Below, one piece after another: positions 1 through 8,600 of a stretch of 64,000 nt of DNA. The stretch's first letter is position 1, and every line of letters starts with the position of its first letter. Below the pieces are notes generated by a model. The model was given only the letters and a program-made list of their open reading frames with translations, did not search any database and was not told where the DNA came from. This DNA comes from Litorilituus sediminis (GTDB lineage Bacteria > Pseudomonadota > Gammaproteobacteria > Enterobacterales > Alteromonadaceae), in NCBI RefSeq assembly GCF_004295665.1, contig NZ_CP034759.1, positions 4,092,001 through 4,156,000 of the forward strand, read 5' to 3'. A program made the position numbers and the translations under genes.

Positions 1-570
1 TTACAGGTTGTTTATTCCAGTGAAACACTGGCTAATATTGCCAGAGAAGAAAATGAAAAAGAAAATAATGAAGAGGCGAATACGCCAACCCTTAATGCTA
101 TAGATGATATTGATGCCGGCGAGTTGAGTAATATGTTATCGGCAGCAGCCCATTTGCGTCGCTCGTTAAACAAAGCGCAATTTAGTCGAGAAGAGGTGAT
201 TGATTATCAAGGCAAAGAAATGCGAGAGCTACATTTTGATTTGCCACTAGAAGCGATAATAACTGACAAAGAAGTACGCTCTTATGTTGATGACTTTAAA
301 GGCGATTATAGCGTAGTGATTGATGAGGCGGGGGTTCCGGTACAATCTAAGCTTAGCTTTGATGGTAAGGGCAGTATTTATATTTTCTTTAAACTATCGA
401 TAAATCAGTCAATGACATTTTTCTATCAAGTGGTTGACGATAGGTTAGTGAATTATCGAAAACAATTTGAGCGCAAACAAAAGTCTACTTGGGATCAGCG
501 TGACTCATCAGGGTATACTGAAATACAAATCAGTGATGATAAAGCCCAGCAAATAGCCTTTGAGCATTAA
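1..570 (+). CDS. C-terminal part of an unknown protein (5' truncated)
   Basis: The frame is open from the first base, so the gene starts outside the window and 189 residues are visible. The first visible part is acidic and low in complexity (many Glu, Asn and Asp, residues 10-45). A more ordinary alpha/beta-looking region follows, with hydrophobic stretches around ELHFDLPLEAI and SIYIFFKLSI. No signal peptide, transmembrane segment or catalytic motif is visible in this part. A start within the frame at base 124 is possible, but the continuous open frame upstream argues for a longer protein. The gene ends shortly before the palindrome that became the insertion site of the neighbouring IS element, so that palindrome was probably its terminator. 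The family is not recognised. Confidence 0.7.
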   Translation, partial: LQVVYSSETLANIAREENEKENNEEANTPTLNAIDDIDAGELSNMLSAAAHLRRSLNKAQFSREEVIDYQGKEMRELHFDLPLEAIITDKEVRSYVDDFKGDYSVVIDEAGVPVQSKLSFDGKGSIYIFFKLSINQSMTFFYQVVDDRLVNYRKQFERKQKSTWDQRDSSGYTEIQISDDKAQQIAFEH

Positions 571-593
571 GCTTTACCGTTAAAGTTACGAAA

Positions 594-619
594 AAGCTGA
601 ATAGTTTGCTATTCAGCTT
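594..619. repeat. Left copy of 26-bp target-site duplication (palindrome)
   Basis: The arms AAGCTGAATAG and CTATTCAGCTT are perfectly complementary around a TTTG loop. The same 26 bases recur at 2250-2275 on the other side of the IS element. An A-tract lies just upstream here and a T-tract follows the right copy, so the undivided ancestral site would have been a bidirectional intrinsic terminator between the truncated gene and the TonB receptor gene. Confidence 0.85.
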
Positions 620-628
620 CAGATTACT

Positions 629-664
629 GACAAACCCCGTCATTCTGTTCGGGGTTTGTCTTTT
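629..664 (+). terminator. Subterminal hairpin, left end of IS
   Basis: The arms GACAAACCCC and GGGGTTTGTC pair perfectly around a 12-base loop, and TTTT follows on the plus strand. It would stop transcription entering the element from the truncated gene upstream. Confidence 0.6.
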
Positions 665-807
665 ATGAGCAGCCGTAGGCTGCGATCTCGATATTTTTCT
701 AGCCACGTCTTTTCTATTTTATTTGGTTTTTCTGGACTTGTTTGGGGCTTATCTTCCCTATTTGGCGTGTTAATGTCTCGAATTGAGCTTTTAAAGGGCT
801 ATCCTTT

Positions 808-2172
808 TTAGATTGCCATTATTTGGGGAATATTTGATAGCGTCATTGCTATCTTCTTCATATTTTGTGCTGCCGCAGCCATATATGCTTGCATTTGAAC
901 ATTATGCTTACCTCGGTATCTTGCATACCTGTGACCATGGTGTTGCTTTGCATCAGCAAAACTTCTTTCAACGGTTTCGCATCGTCGTTTGTAAAGGTAT
1001 TTACCAAGGCTTGTTAAGCGAAATTCATTAGCCCGATCTTGACTCGCAGCCATTACGTGGCGTGTTATCACTTTCTTATGACTTTTACTCTTAGTGCAAT
1101 CTTTTAATTGAGGGCAATTAACGCATACCTTGGGGTCAGAATGATATTCTCGGTAACCCTCTCGACTGGTGGTCGAGTAGATTAACGTTTGCTCTTGCGG
1201 GCAGGTATACGTATCTGCTTTCTCGTCGTATTTGAAGTGCTTTTTCTTAATGGCATTCTTCGTTCGTGAAGGACGACGGTAACCAAACACCCCTTGGATG
1301 TTACGTTGTTCCAGATTAAAACAGACGGGCGCTGTGAAGTAGCCTGCATCAATACCAACAAATTCAGGGGATAGTGCAAAGCGATTTTCAATGGCATCAA
1401 GGCGAGCAATGTATGGTTGAGAATCGTGGACATTACCTGGCGTAATATGCGTATCTACAATAATGTTATAGTCGTTATCTACGGTTCTGTGGTCTAGGTA
1501 GAAAAAACCTTTTGGCTTTTCATCTCGGTGCATATAACCGCTATCACTATCGGTTTTACTTACCTTATTCCGCTTTATCTCACAATAGCCTTTATCCTTG
1601 AGTGGCTTTTTTCCAGCCGCTTTACGGTCTGCCTCCACAGCTTTGTTGATTTGCTTAATATAGGCACTGGTTGAGACGGGTTTGAGCTTGTTGGTGAACT
1701 TTCGTTTATTGGCGTTTGCTTTTAAGTGTGTGCTGTCGGTGAATAAGGCTTTGCCCCCAACTAGACCATGTTTAATGGCTTGTTGGACGATGTGATTAAA
1801 TATACGTTCAAATACATCTGTGCCATTGAAACGACGAATACGATTTTGACTAAGTGTTGAGGCATCGATAACTTTCTCGGTAAGCCCCATGCGGAGAAAC
1901 CATCGATACGCGACATTTACTTCGATGTCTTTGATGATTTGGCGCTCACTTTTAATACCAAATAAGTACCCAAGTAGCATAATTTTAAATAGCTGGACTG
2001 GCTCCACCGGAGGACGACCATTATCAGTGCAATATAAGTCTTTGACTTCATCTCGAATAAACTCAAAGTCAATATACTTATCGAGTTTACGAACTAGATG
2101 GTTGGCTGGAACTAACTGGTCTAGCGTGACCATTTCGAGTTCATGTTGTTGCGGGGAAGGTTCTCTTAACAT
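808..2172 (-). CDS. IS1182-family transposase
   Basis: This 454-residue transposase moves the surrounding IS element. The N-terminal 130 residues have the helical InsH/DUF772-type region (LFKIMLLGYLFGIKSERQI, STLSQNRIRRF). The DDE catalytic core follows: first Asp near residue 146 in LFTDSTHLKAN, second Asp near 275 in FVGIDAGYF, and Glu near 402 in ETVERSFADAKQ. Four cysteines at about 324, 350, 353 and 359 (CP, VCVNCP, DC) form a possible zinc knuckle between the second Asp and the Glu, as in this family. The length is normal for the family, and no frameshift or stop is present. The gene occupies most of the element and reads toward its left end. It looks functional. Confidence 0.93.
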   Translation of the reverse strand: MLREPSPQQHELEMVTLDQLVPANHLVRKLDKYIDFEFIRDEVKDLYCTDNGRPPVEPVQLFKIMLLGYLFGIKSERQIIKDIEVNVAYRWFLRMGLTEKVIDASTLSQNRIRRFNGTDVFERIFNHIVQQAIKHGLVGGKALFTDSTHLKANANKRKFTNKLKPVSTSAYIKQINKAVEADRKAAGKKPLKDKGYCEIKRNKVSKTDSDSGYMHRDEKPKGFFYLDHRTVDNDYNIIVDTHITPGNVHDSQPYIARLDAIENRFALSPEFVGIDAGYFTAPVCFNLEQRNIQGVFGYRRPSRTKNAIKKKHFKYDEKADTYTCPQEQTLIYSTTSREGYREYHSDPKVCVNCPQLKDCTKSKSHKKVITRHVMAASQDRANEFRLTSLGKYLYKRRCETVERSFADAKQHHGHRYARYRGKHNVQMQAYMAAAAQNMKKIAMTLSNIPQIMAI

Positions 2173-2209
2173 GGTTAATTTTTGTAATTTTCCATGTTTT
2201 TATTAGATC

Positions 2210-2237
2210 AAAGTCCTAGACTACTGTCTAGGACTTT
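2210..2237 (-). terminator. Subterminal hairpin, right end of IS
   Basis: AAAGTCCTAGAC and GTCTAGGACTTT pair over 12 bp around a TACT loop, between the transposase start and the IS end. It probably limits read-through from the flanking TonB receptor gene into the transposase. Confidence 0.5.
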
Positions 2238-2249
2238 GTCATCAGTCTG

Positions 2250-2275
2250 AAGCTGAATAGTTTGCTATTCAGCTT
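2250..2275. repeat. Right copy of 26-bp target-site duplication, still a terminator
   Basis: This is identical to 594-619 and is followed on the plus strand by TTTTTATTTG. On the minus strand it lies just past the stop codon of the TonB receptor gene and would serve as that gene's stem-loop terminator. Confidence 0.85.
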
Positions 2276-2298
2276 TTTTATTTGCGGGGAGCTAGCTT

Positions 2299-4479
2299 TT
2301 AAAATGCGTAACGTATAGTAGCTGAGAATCCTCGACCTGGCTCAGTCACATCATTTAAGGTTGCTGCTGTTTTATGGTTAGCACCATTAATATACTGAAC
2401 GTACTCTTTATCGGTAATGTTTGTTACCGCCAAGTTAACTTTTAAGTTATCAGTAAATTCATAACTTGCTAAGAAATCTAAACTGCCGTAGCCAGCAATT
2501 TCTAAATTACCTTCGTTTACTTTATCCATGCGATCTGCCCAGTTTAGAATTAATTCAGCAGATAGCGCATCATTTTCATAGCTAATACCTGTAACACCTG
2601 ACAACGGTGAAATACTACTTAGGTATTCACCTGTTTCATCATCTTCGCCATCTTGATAAGCAGCATTGGCAAATACTGAGAAGTTATCGTCAATGTGATA
2701 ACGAACTGCTGCTTCAATGCCCTTTAAGGTTACTGAATCGATATTTTGATATTGATACACTAACACTTGTGTCTCTTGACCTGTGTAACGGTTAATTGCT
2801 GTTTCAATATCAATCAGCTCAGTTGCTAAGAAGTTGTCAAATTTGTTGTAGTAAATTGCAGCTTGGAAAAAGAAATCACCTGTATGACCACGTAAACCAA
2901 GTTCGAAAGTATCACTTTCTTCTGGTGCTAAATCATCACTTGGCACTATCTTATAGCCGTAAATTGAATTGTCGTGTTCAATGTAGGCTAAATCATAAGC
3001 AGGCACTTTAAAGCCTTGACCGTATTGGGCAAAACCTGCAATTGTTTCAGTAAATTTATATAAAGCACCTAGGTTGACTGATACATGATTTTCATCGAAC
3101 TTTTTAAATGCTTCGCCATCTTTTTTTACTGCACCGTTCGGGTCCATTTCATACATATCAAAACGCGCACCCGGTGTAACTGTTAGGTCACCGTTGAGTA
3201 ATGAAATTTCATCATTGATAAAGAAACCCGCACGAAATACATCTGTTGTAGGAAACTTATCTGTTTCTTGTGGGTAGCCATCTTTAGGTGTGCCTTCAAC
3301 TGCGTATAGCTTAACTTCAGTACGTGATGACTGCGATGTCTCGATATCTAAACCATAACCTAGGGTGTGCATATCGTTTAAGGTTAGGCTAGCGTTTGAT
3401 AAGAAGCCTTTGGTTTCTTGCTCGTAAACTGCGGTTTTGTACATGTCGCGAATTTCAACGATAGGGAAGCCAAAGTTAGCATCGATATCTAATTGCCCAT
3501 ATTCAATATCTTCTTGCTCGGTATCGTTGAGGTAAACAGAGACATTGAGAATATCGTATAGGGCAGTTGATGTTTCGCTATGATATCTTAACTGGAAAGA
3601 TTGGTTAGTTTTATCACTGGTGTTGTTTTCAGTAAGGACTTCATAGCCGTCTAAATCGCGGAAGTATTCTAACAAACCATAAGCGGTATCGCCTTTAACA
3701 TCTTGGTTCCAAATATCCGCAGTAAAACTTAGTGTGTCTGTATCACTAAAGTTATAGTTAGCTTTGTAAAAAATGCTATTGGATTCAATATCTAACTCAG
3801 GTTTTGTACCATAATAGTTTTGCGCTTCTTCACCCGTGCGGTAACCTAAATTTAGTACTTGTTCAAAGTCGCCTGTGGCGAGAGCAAAGGTTGCACCTAC
3901 ATTACTTTGCTTACCATCATGGCTATAACCAGCTTTAACGTTGCCAGCGAATTTTTCACCGTCTTTTAAGTAATCTGAAGCATTTTTGGTAGTAAAAACA
4001 ATAATACCGCCCAAGGCATCTGAGCCGTAAAGGGAAGATGATGCACCCTTAGCAACTTCTACTTGTTTTAAGGTGTCGGTTTCAATAAAGCCACGACCCA
4101 CAATGTCATTTAAGCCATTGGCGCCATAGCCTTCATTCATACGCATGCCGTCTTTGATCATTAAGACGCGATCGCCACCCATACCGCGCACGATAAAGTT
4201 TTGTGCGCTACCAGTGTTACCGGTTACTTGTACACTTGGGTCATACTTAAATAATTGGCTCATATCGTTAACCAATTGTTTTTCTAAATCTTCTTCAGTG
4301 ATAACTGATATGCTTCCTGCAACATCCTTTAGCGGTTTTTCCGTTTTACTGCCACTGACAACAATCACTTCAAAATCTGTGTTAGATGTGTCGTCGATTT
4401 TATCGTCACCATAGCTTGGTGTTACAAACAGGGCTGTTGAAATGGCGCTCGCAATAAGAGCACGCTTTGGCATAAACAT
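2299..4479 (-). CDS. TonB-dependent outer-membrane receptor, haem/haemoglobin type (HmuR-like)
   Basis: The 726-residue protein carries a Sec signal peptide (residues 1-24, ending SYG). A TonB-box-like segment (EVIVVSGSK) comes next, then the plug domain with FIVRGMGGDRVLMIKDGMR and KGASSSLYGSDALGGII. A 22-strand-type barrel follows and ends in aromatic residues (ATIRYAF). It would bring a haem or iron ligand into the periplasm with TonB energy. The plug resembles haemoglobin/haem receptors (HutA/HmuR) rather than siderophore receptors. A weak relative of the haem-receptor FRAP motif is seen as FKVPAY, so the ligand is not certain. The gene is divergent from an ExbB-like/DUF2149/CobN-like operon, and a Fur-like box lies between them. 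Together they match the hmu haem-uptake arrangement. Confidence 0.88.
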   Translation of the reverse strand: MFMPKRALIASAISTALFVTPSYGDDKIDDTSNTDFEVIVVSGSKTEKPLKDVAGSISVITEEDLEKQLVNDMSQLFKYDPSVQVTGNTGSAQNFIVRGMGGDRVLMIKDGMRMNEGYGANGLNDIVGRGFIETDTLKQVEVAKGASSSLYGSDALGGIIVFTTKNASDYLKDGEKFAGNVKAGYSHDGKQSNVGATFALATGDFEQVLNLGYRTGEEAQNYYGTKPELDIESNSIFYKANYNFSDTDTLSFTADIWNQDVKGDTAYGLLEYFRDLDGYEVLTENNTSDKTNQSFQLRYHSETSTALYDILNVSVYLNDTEQEDIEYGQLDIDANFGFPIVEIRDMYKTAVYEQETKGFLSNASLTLNDMHTLGYGLDIETSQSSRTEVKLYAVEGTPKDGYPQETDKFPTTDVFRAGFFINDEISLLNGDLTVTPGARFDMYEMDPNGAVKKDGEAFKKFDENHVSVNLGALYKFTETIAGFAQYGQGFKVPAYDLAYIEHDNSIYGYKIVPSDDLAPEESDTFELGLRGHTGDFFFQAAIYYNKFDNFLATELIDIETAINRYTGQETQVLVYQYQNIDSVTLKGIEAAVRYHIDDNFSVFANAAYQDGEDDETGEYLSSISPLSGVTGISYENDALSAELILNWADRMDKVNEGNLEIAGYGSLDFLASYEFTDNLKVNLAVTNITDKEYVQYINGANHKTAATLNDVTEPGRGFSATIRYAF

Positions 4480-4653
4480 TTTTTATTCCTATAAGAGATT
4501 GCTACTAAGGTGTGAAATCAACACAAGCACCTTGCACAAAGGCACTTAAGTGACAAAAGCTGTTTCACTTTAGTGGCGGAGTGTTGTTTTTAAGTCATGT
4601 TAAATAAATTCCTTTTTTACAATACAGATCAATAAAACGAATGTAAACCTTAA

Positions 4654-4668
4654 TGAGAATAATTATTG
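4654..4668. promoter_or_regulatory. Candidate Fur box between divergent haem genes
   Basis: TGAGAAT-A-ATTATTG matches the 7-1-7 Fur consensus TGATAAT-N-ATTATCA at 11 of 14 arm positions. It lies in the 253-bp divergent region, well placed to repress both the receptor and the ExbB-like operon when iron is plentiful. It was identified by eye only. Confidence 0.5.
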
Positions 4669-4732
4669 TTTGATAAGTTTGTTAGGTAAATGTATCATGT
4701 TAACGCTTAATTTATGAGAGGTAGTTAGCACT

Positions 4733-5272
4733 GTGAATATCCAATTTTTAGAAATGACCATGGCACAAGCGTCAGAGTTTTTGATGGCGCCAGTTATTGT
4801 TTTAATTTGTTTGTTAGTGATTTATGCCATTTATGCATTAGGGCGTTTTTGTTCGCAATATTTGGTCAGAAAGCAAAACAAACTTGCCTATACACGTCAG
4901 CTGACAAATCAAGAGTCAGGGCAGATTACTACGCATGCAGGTTATCCCATCCACAATTATTTTGTAAATAATCCAAATGCCAGTGAAGACGAATTGGAAG
5001 TCGTAGCCTTAAAGCAGCTTGAAAACTTACGTGTTGTCACTCGTATAGCGCCTATGCTTGGCTTAATTGCCACTATGATCCCTATGGGGCCAGCATTACA
5101 AGCGCTAGCGGACGGTAATATTCAAGGGATCAGTGAGAATTTAATTATCGCTTTTGCCGCGGTTATTTGGGGCTTGGTTATCTCTTCGTTAACTTTTTGG
5201 CCGGCATCGGTTAAAAAGCGTTGGTGCGCTAATGAGCTAATTAATATTCGTAAGCTTAAAGGGCAGGCGTAA
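4733..5272 (+). CDS. MotA/TolQ/ExbB-family proton channel protein (HmuU-like)
   Basis: This 179-residue inner-membrane protein has three membrane segments: about residues 15-38, 108-130 (APMLGLIATMIPMGPALQAL) and 140-160 (LIIAFAAVIWGLVISSLTFW). The second and third carry the typical ExbB/TolQ/MotA channel features (TRIAPMLGLIATM...GP). The start is GTG at 4733, with GAGAGG upstream. The stop overlaps the next start by one base (TAATG), so translation is probably coupled to the DUF2149 gene. In ExbB-ExbD systems this subunit conducts protons to energise an outer-membrane step or a periplasmic partner. Here the partner would be the single-TM DUF2149 protein, with the CobN-like chelatase as client. 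That role is inferred from gene order. Confidence 0.85.
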   Translation: MNIQFLEMTMAQASEFLMAPVIVLICLLVIYAIYALGRFCSQYLVRKQNKLAYTRQLTNQESGQITTHAGYPIHNYFVNNPNASEDELEVVALKQLENLRVVTRIAPMLGLIATMIPMGPALQALADGNIQGISENLIIAFAAVIWGLVISSLTFWPASVKKRWCANELINIRKLKGQA

Positions 5273-5622
5273 TGAAGTTTTTAGATGAAGATGAAGAATT
5301 AAATCCGATTGTTAGCGCAGTAAATTTGGTCGATGTCTTTTTAGTCATCATAGCGGCATTACTTATTGCGCTAGCACAAAACCCACTTAATGTTTTTTCT
5401 AGCGATGATGTCACGGTTGTGAAGAATGCTGGCAAACCTAATATGGAAGTTATTGTTAAAAAAGGTAAAGAAATCAAGCAATACAAGTCGACAGGAAATA
5501 TTGGCTCTGGTGAAGGAATGCGAGCTGGTGTTGCTTATAAAATGGCTGATGGCAGCTTTGTTTATGTGCCAGAAGGGGACGAAGCACAAGCACAGTCAGA
5601 TGCTAAACAGGTAGAAAAATAA
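5272..5622 (+). CDS. DUF2149 protein, ExbD-like single-span partner (HmuV-like)
   Basis: A 116-residue protein with a short acidic cytoplasmic N-terminus (FLDEDEELNP), one membrane segment (about residues 17-38, LVDVFLVIIAALLIALA) and a periplasmic tail. This is the topology of ExbD/TolR. The acidic residue at the start of the membrane span (VDVF) corresponds to the position of the proton-relay Asp in ExbD. The start overlaps the upstream stop and the stop overlaps the downstream start (TAATG at both junctions), so the three proteins are probably made in fixed ratio. DUF2149 proteins occur next to ExbB-like and CobN-like genes in hmu clusters. Confidence 0.85.
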   Translation: MKFLDEDEELNPIVSAVNLVDVFLVIIAALLIALAQNPLNVFSSDDVTVVKNAGKPNMEVIVKKGKEIKQYKSTGNIGSGEGMRAGVAYKMADGSFVYVPEGDEAQAQSDAKQVEK

Positions 5623-8600
5623 TGATAAAACAAACCATGTTAAAATTTTTAATTGCCTTAACTTTGCTATTCGCTTTTGTTGGTCAAGCAAGCTTGGCTA
5701 GCGATGCAGCATCAGAAAAAGTCAGCAAGCCACAAATATTATTAATGATGTCAGGTCATGCCTCTAAGCCTAAAGGAGACTTGTTATTATCATTAGCAAA
5801 AGATCAGCCATTTGAGTTAGTTAACTTCTCAACTAAAGGCAAATCTGAACAAGAGGTTAAAGCAGCCTGGTCAAAAGCTCAGCTTATTATGCTCGACGGT
5901 ATTAACCCTGCGCTTTCTAAATATATGTTTGCTAAGTATCAAAGTTATTTAACTGAGATACCTAATGTTCCAGTGATTTCTCTTGGCGATTTAAGCAATG
6001 AAAAAATGAATCAAGGGCTTGATGAAAAACACAAAAAAGCCATTGGTAGTTACTATAAAAATGCTGGCCGTGTTAATTACCAAAACATGATGTATTACTT
6101 AGCTAATGACTACTTAGGCTTATCAAACATCAAGGCAAAGGCACCTTTTGTTGTGCCTAATGTTGGTTTATATCATTATGATTTCCCAGGGCAAGTAACA
6201 GATAAAGCCGATGAATTCTTTAATTTCCTACAAATAAAAGACAAACAACCAGTAATAGCCATAGGTATTCACCGTAGTGTTATTGATTACGAGCAACAGC
6301 AAGTGGTTGATGCGCTTATTAAAGGCTTGGAAGCAAAAGGTGCAAAAGCGTTAGGTTTTTTCTTTGAAGGCGAAGAAAAATCAATGAATTACACCGATTT
6401 ATTGATGCATGAAACAGAAAATGGTAAACAAGCTCATGTTGATTTAATGATTAACTATCGCTCGTTACACTTTGTTGAAAAACGCCGTGGTGAGTTTGAA
6501 AAGCTCGGCGTACCTGTACTGCATGCTATTAACTACACAGAAGGTAATCAAGCAGAATTTGAAGCGGATCATGCCGGTATTTCTCCCTCTTTAACACCAT
6601 TTTTCTTGGTAATGCCAGAAGATACTGGCAGTGCTGATCCAACCATTATCGCCGCAAATGATAAAGGTGTTAAAACCATTATTGATTATCAACTTAATGC
6701 CTTAGTTGAGCGCGCTTATAATCATGCAAATTTAAAGCATATTGCCAATCAAGATAAAAAGGTTGCCACCTTTATTTGGAATTACCCTCCAGGTGAAAAG
6801 AACATAGGAGCTGCCTTTTTAGATGTACCAACCTCGATTGAAAATATCGCTAAAGCCATGAAAGAAAAGGGCTATCAAGTTGATGTCAAAGAGCCTAAAG
6901 CGCTAATTGAATCAGCGGGCAAATTACTGCGCCCGTATTATCGCGGTGAAGATGCTGAACAGTTGATAGCGCAAGATTTAGCCGAGTATATGCCATTATC
7001 AACCTACTTAACTTGGTTTAATGCCTTACCTGAAAATGTCACTAAACCTATTGTCGAGCGCTGGGGAAAGCCTGAAGAAAGCGGCATGTTGCGTAAAACA
7101 ACCATAGACGGTAAAGAAGTGAATGCTTTTGTTATTCCGCGCATGAATCTAGGCAATATGATAGTGATGCCGCAAGGTGTTCGCGGTGAAGATGCCAAGG
7201 AGCATGCTAACCTGTATCACAGCACTAAAACGCCAATTAATCACAGCTATTTAGCAATTTACCTATTTGCTCGCCAGGGCTTTGGTGCTGATGCTTATAT
7301 CCACTTAGGTACACATGGCTCACAAGAGTGGTTAACAGGTAAAGAACGTGGTTTATCCGTGTATGATGCGCCAAGTTTAGCCATCGGCAATTTACCAGTA
7401 TTTTACCCGTATATTATTGATAATGTGGGTGAGGCGATGCAGGCTAAGCGTCGTGGTCGCGCTACTATGATAAGTCATTTAACTCCGGGCTTTGCCAAAG
7501 CAGGTTTATATACTGAGGTCGCTACTTTAAGTGAAAAGATCACCAACTACTTGATGCTGTCTGAAGGGCAAACTAAGGCTAACACGCAAACAGAAGTGAT
7601 TGAAATGGCGCAAGCGCTCAACATGCTTAATGATTTGTCGCTTACTAAAGAAGAAGTGATGGCAAATTTTGATGAGCATATTGCCAAGCTGCAAGATCAT
7701 CTAAATGCTTTAGCACAAATGAGCCAACCACTTGGCGTGCATATTTTTGGCGAACTTCCTCAAGATGCGCATTTATTTAGTACTATGCTACAAATGCTTG
7801 GTGATGACTTTACTGCGCGTGCGGCAAGTTATGAAAAAGCTAATAATCTTGCCATAGCTGAAGAACAGCAGTTTGATGAGCGCAATGTTAAGAAGTTAGC
7901 GGCGCTTGATGGTTTTCAATTGCTTAAAACCTATATTGAGAATCCTGCTGTGTTGACAGATTTAGACGAAAAGTTACAGGCAGATTTAACGTTAGCTAAA
8001 GAATATTGGAGTAATTTTCAAGCGATTGCTGAAACGCAAAACTTAATGCTGGCATTGGAAGCTAACTATATTCCAATTAGTTATGGTAATGACCCTATTC
8101 GTAACCCTAATGCCGCGCCAACAGGGCGAAACTTAATCGGTTTTAACCCGGCAAAAGTACCTTCAAAAGAAGCTTATGATGCGGGTGTCACTTTGATGAA
8201 TCAAACCATAGATGCCTATGTTGAAAAGCATGGTAAGTACCCTGAAAAGTTAGCATTTTCGCTATGGTCATTAGAAACTATGCGTCATCAAGGGGCACTT
8301 GAAGCGCAAATATTACACGCATTGGGTTTAAAACCTAAATGGAATAATCAAGGTAATGTCGTTGATACTGAAGTCATCCCGTATAGCGAATTAAAGCGTC
8401 CGCGTATTGATGTGGTCATTTCTGCCACGGGCCTATATCGTGATGCGTTTCCTAATGTGATGTTATGGCTAGCAAAAGCCATTGATAAAGTAGCTAAAAT
8501 GAAGGAAGACAATAACTTTGTTTACCGACATGCTAATGCACTGCGTAGTGAGTTACTGGAAAAAGGTAAAACTGAAGAAGATGCCGATTATTTATCGTCT

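Larger units (their letters stand above)
620..2249 (-). mobile_element. IS1182-family insertion sequence, about 1630 bp
   Basis: The element is bounded by 26-bp direct repeats. Its ends form an imperfect terminal inverted repeat: the left end reads CAGATTACTGACAAA, and the right end on the minus strand reads CAGACTGATGACAAA (12 of 15 identical). It holds one intact transposase gene on the minus strand. Just inside each end is a strong hairpin (629-664 and 2210-2237) that would block transcription entering from outside. Intact frame, perfect target duplication and matching ends indicate a recent insertion that may still be mobile. Confidence 0.85.

Noticed and set aside
1182..1433. Second reading frame inside the transposase gene
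   Set aside because: It lies in an alternative frame of an intact transposase; no programmed frameshift signal is needed because the main frame is complete.
4480..4732. Possible cobalamin riboswitch between the TonB receptor and the CobN-like operon
   Set aside because: No B12-box or adenosylcobalamin riboswitch core was seen in either direction; a Fur-like box fits the region better.
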